Under the pieces are notes generated by a model. The model ran no database searches, was not told where the DNA came from, and worked only from the letters and a program-made list of their open reading frames with translations. The position numbers were made by a program, and so were the translations under genes. Shown here one piece after another: positions 5,978 to 6,453 of a stretch of 6,453 nt of DNA; within the stretch, counting starts at the first letter, position 1; each line of letters starts with the position of its first letter. Source of the stretch: Alcaligenaceae bacterium UBA6179 (GTDB taxonomy: Bacteria; Pseudomonadota; Gammaproteobacteria; Burkholderiales; Burkholderiaceae_B). The stretch is from positions 4,874 through 11,326 of the forward strand of contig DITR01000009.1 of the NCBI GenBank assembly GCA_002422175.1, written 5' to 3'.

Positions 5978-6453
5978 ATGAACATAACCGCACTGATTAT
6001 CGCTATTCAAGAAGAATTCAACCCCACTTATTTGCCACCTAACGTGCGTGTCTACTACGCGGGTCTTGGCAAAATTAATGCTTGTATGGCCACGATCAAA
6101 GCGATTCATGAATGTAGTCCCCGACAAATTATTAATTTTGGTACGGCGGGTTCAGTCAATTCAGACTTAAGCGGGCTACTACCGATTTCTCGCGTTGTGC
6201 AACGTGACGTCATCACAACCCTTGCACCCAGAGGTCAAATGCCCCTGTGCAAACGGCCTATTCAATACGAAACACAAACTGAAGGCTATACCTGCGGCAC
6301 GGGTGACACCTTCGTGACTGAGTCAGACCCATGGTTTGAAGAAACAGGGGTAGATTTAGTCGACATGGAACTTTTTGCCATTGCAGCCGTTGCGCATGAG
6401 TATAAGATTCCATGGCAGGCTTATAAATTTGTGACTGACAAAGCTGACGAAAA
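5978..6453 (+). CDS. Nucleosidase, MTA/SAH nucleosidase-like (3' end outside window)
   Basis: The first 158 residues are those of a cytoplasmic protein of the nucleoside phosphorylase/nucleosidase superfamily (PNP_UDP_1 type). It shows ALIIAIQEEF (5-14, with the acidic pair Glu12-Glu13 near the family's catalytic Glu), YYAGLGKINA (26-35), IINFGTAGSV (51-60, the family GxAG loop), GTGDTFVT (107-114), VDLVDMELFAIAAVA (125-139, with the ribose-binding Met-Glu) and FVTDKADE (151-158, with the expected catalytic Asp154). The order and spacing match 5'-methylthioadenosine/S-adenosylhomocysteine nucleosidases but the sequence is compact and divergent, so the true substrate could be another nucleoside. 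There is no Shine-Dalgarno before the ATG. No functional tie to cydAB is evident; the 158-bp gap suggests a separate unit. Confidence 0.82.
   Translation, partial: MNITALIIAIQEEFNPTYLPPNVRVYYAGLGKINACMATIKAIHECSPRQIINFGTAGSVNSDLSGLLPISRVVQRDVITTLAPRGQMPLCKRPIQYETQTEGYTCGTGDTFVTESDPWFEETGVDLVDMELFAIAAVAHEYKIPWQAYKFVTDKADE

Overview
The window looks like chromosomal DNA of a Gram-negative proteobacterium, most likely a betaproteobacterium or a related gammaproteobacterium, with moderate GC content. This rests on periplasmic copper proteins with cleavable signal peptides, a short-Q-loop (CioAB-like) cytochrome bd oxidase, ordinary proteobacterial start sites and densely packed genes. I cannot name the genus. 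All supported genes read on the + strand, and I found no tRNA, rRNA, CRISPR array, insertion sequence or phage gene.

Region 1 (1-1852) is a periplasmic copper-handling cluster. It holds the 3' end of a Met-rich multicopper oxidase, a type 1 copper cupredoxin, a small CusF-like copper-binding protein and a DUF411 (CopG-like) cysteine protein. Together these would oxidise, carry and buffer copper in the periplasm. No copper ATPase, efflux pump or copper sensor is visible here, though one could lie upstream. The 122 bp between the oxidase and the cupredoxin gene carries two kinds of short direct repeat.

Region 2 (1853-2666) is a single DUF1275/YoaK-type membrane protein gene. It has a consensus-like -10 box upstream and is probably a separate transcription unit.

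Region 3 (2667-5819) is a GbsR/MarR-type regulator followed closely by cydA and cydB, which encode a cyanide-insensitive-type quinol oxidase. A 36-bp near-perfect palindrome just before the regulator is the clearest regulatory signal in the window and probably the operator for the unit. No CydX-like or DUF2474-like small subunit follows cydB.

Region 4 (5820-6453) is a 158-bp spacer and the start of a nucleoside phosphorylase/nucleosidase superfamily gene that runs off the window. Its -10-like box lies so close to the ATG that the message could be leaderless.

The gene content is mostly recognisable. The parts that look least described are non-coding: the palindrome, the two repeat sets in the cupredoxin leader and the possible leaderless start. 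A copper-free bd oxidase beside a copper-handling cluster is also suggestive, but the two sets do not appear to form one operon.
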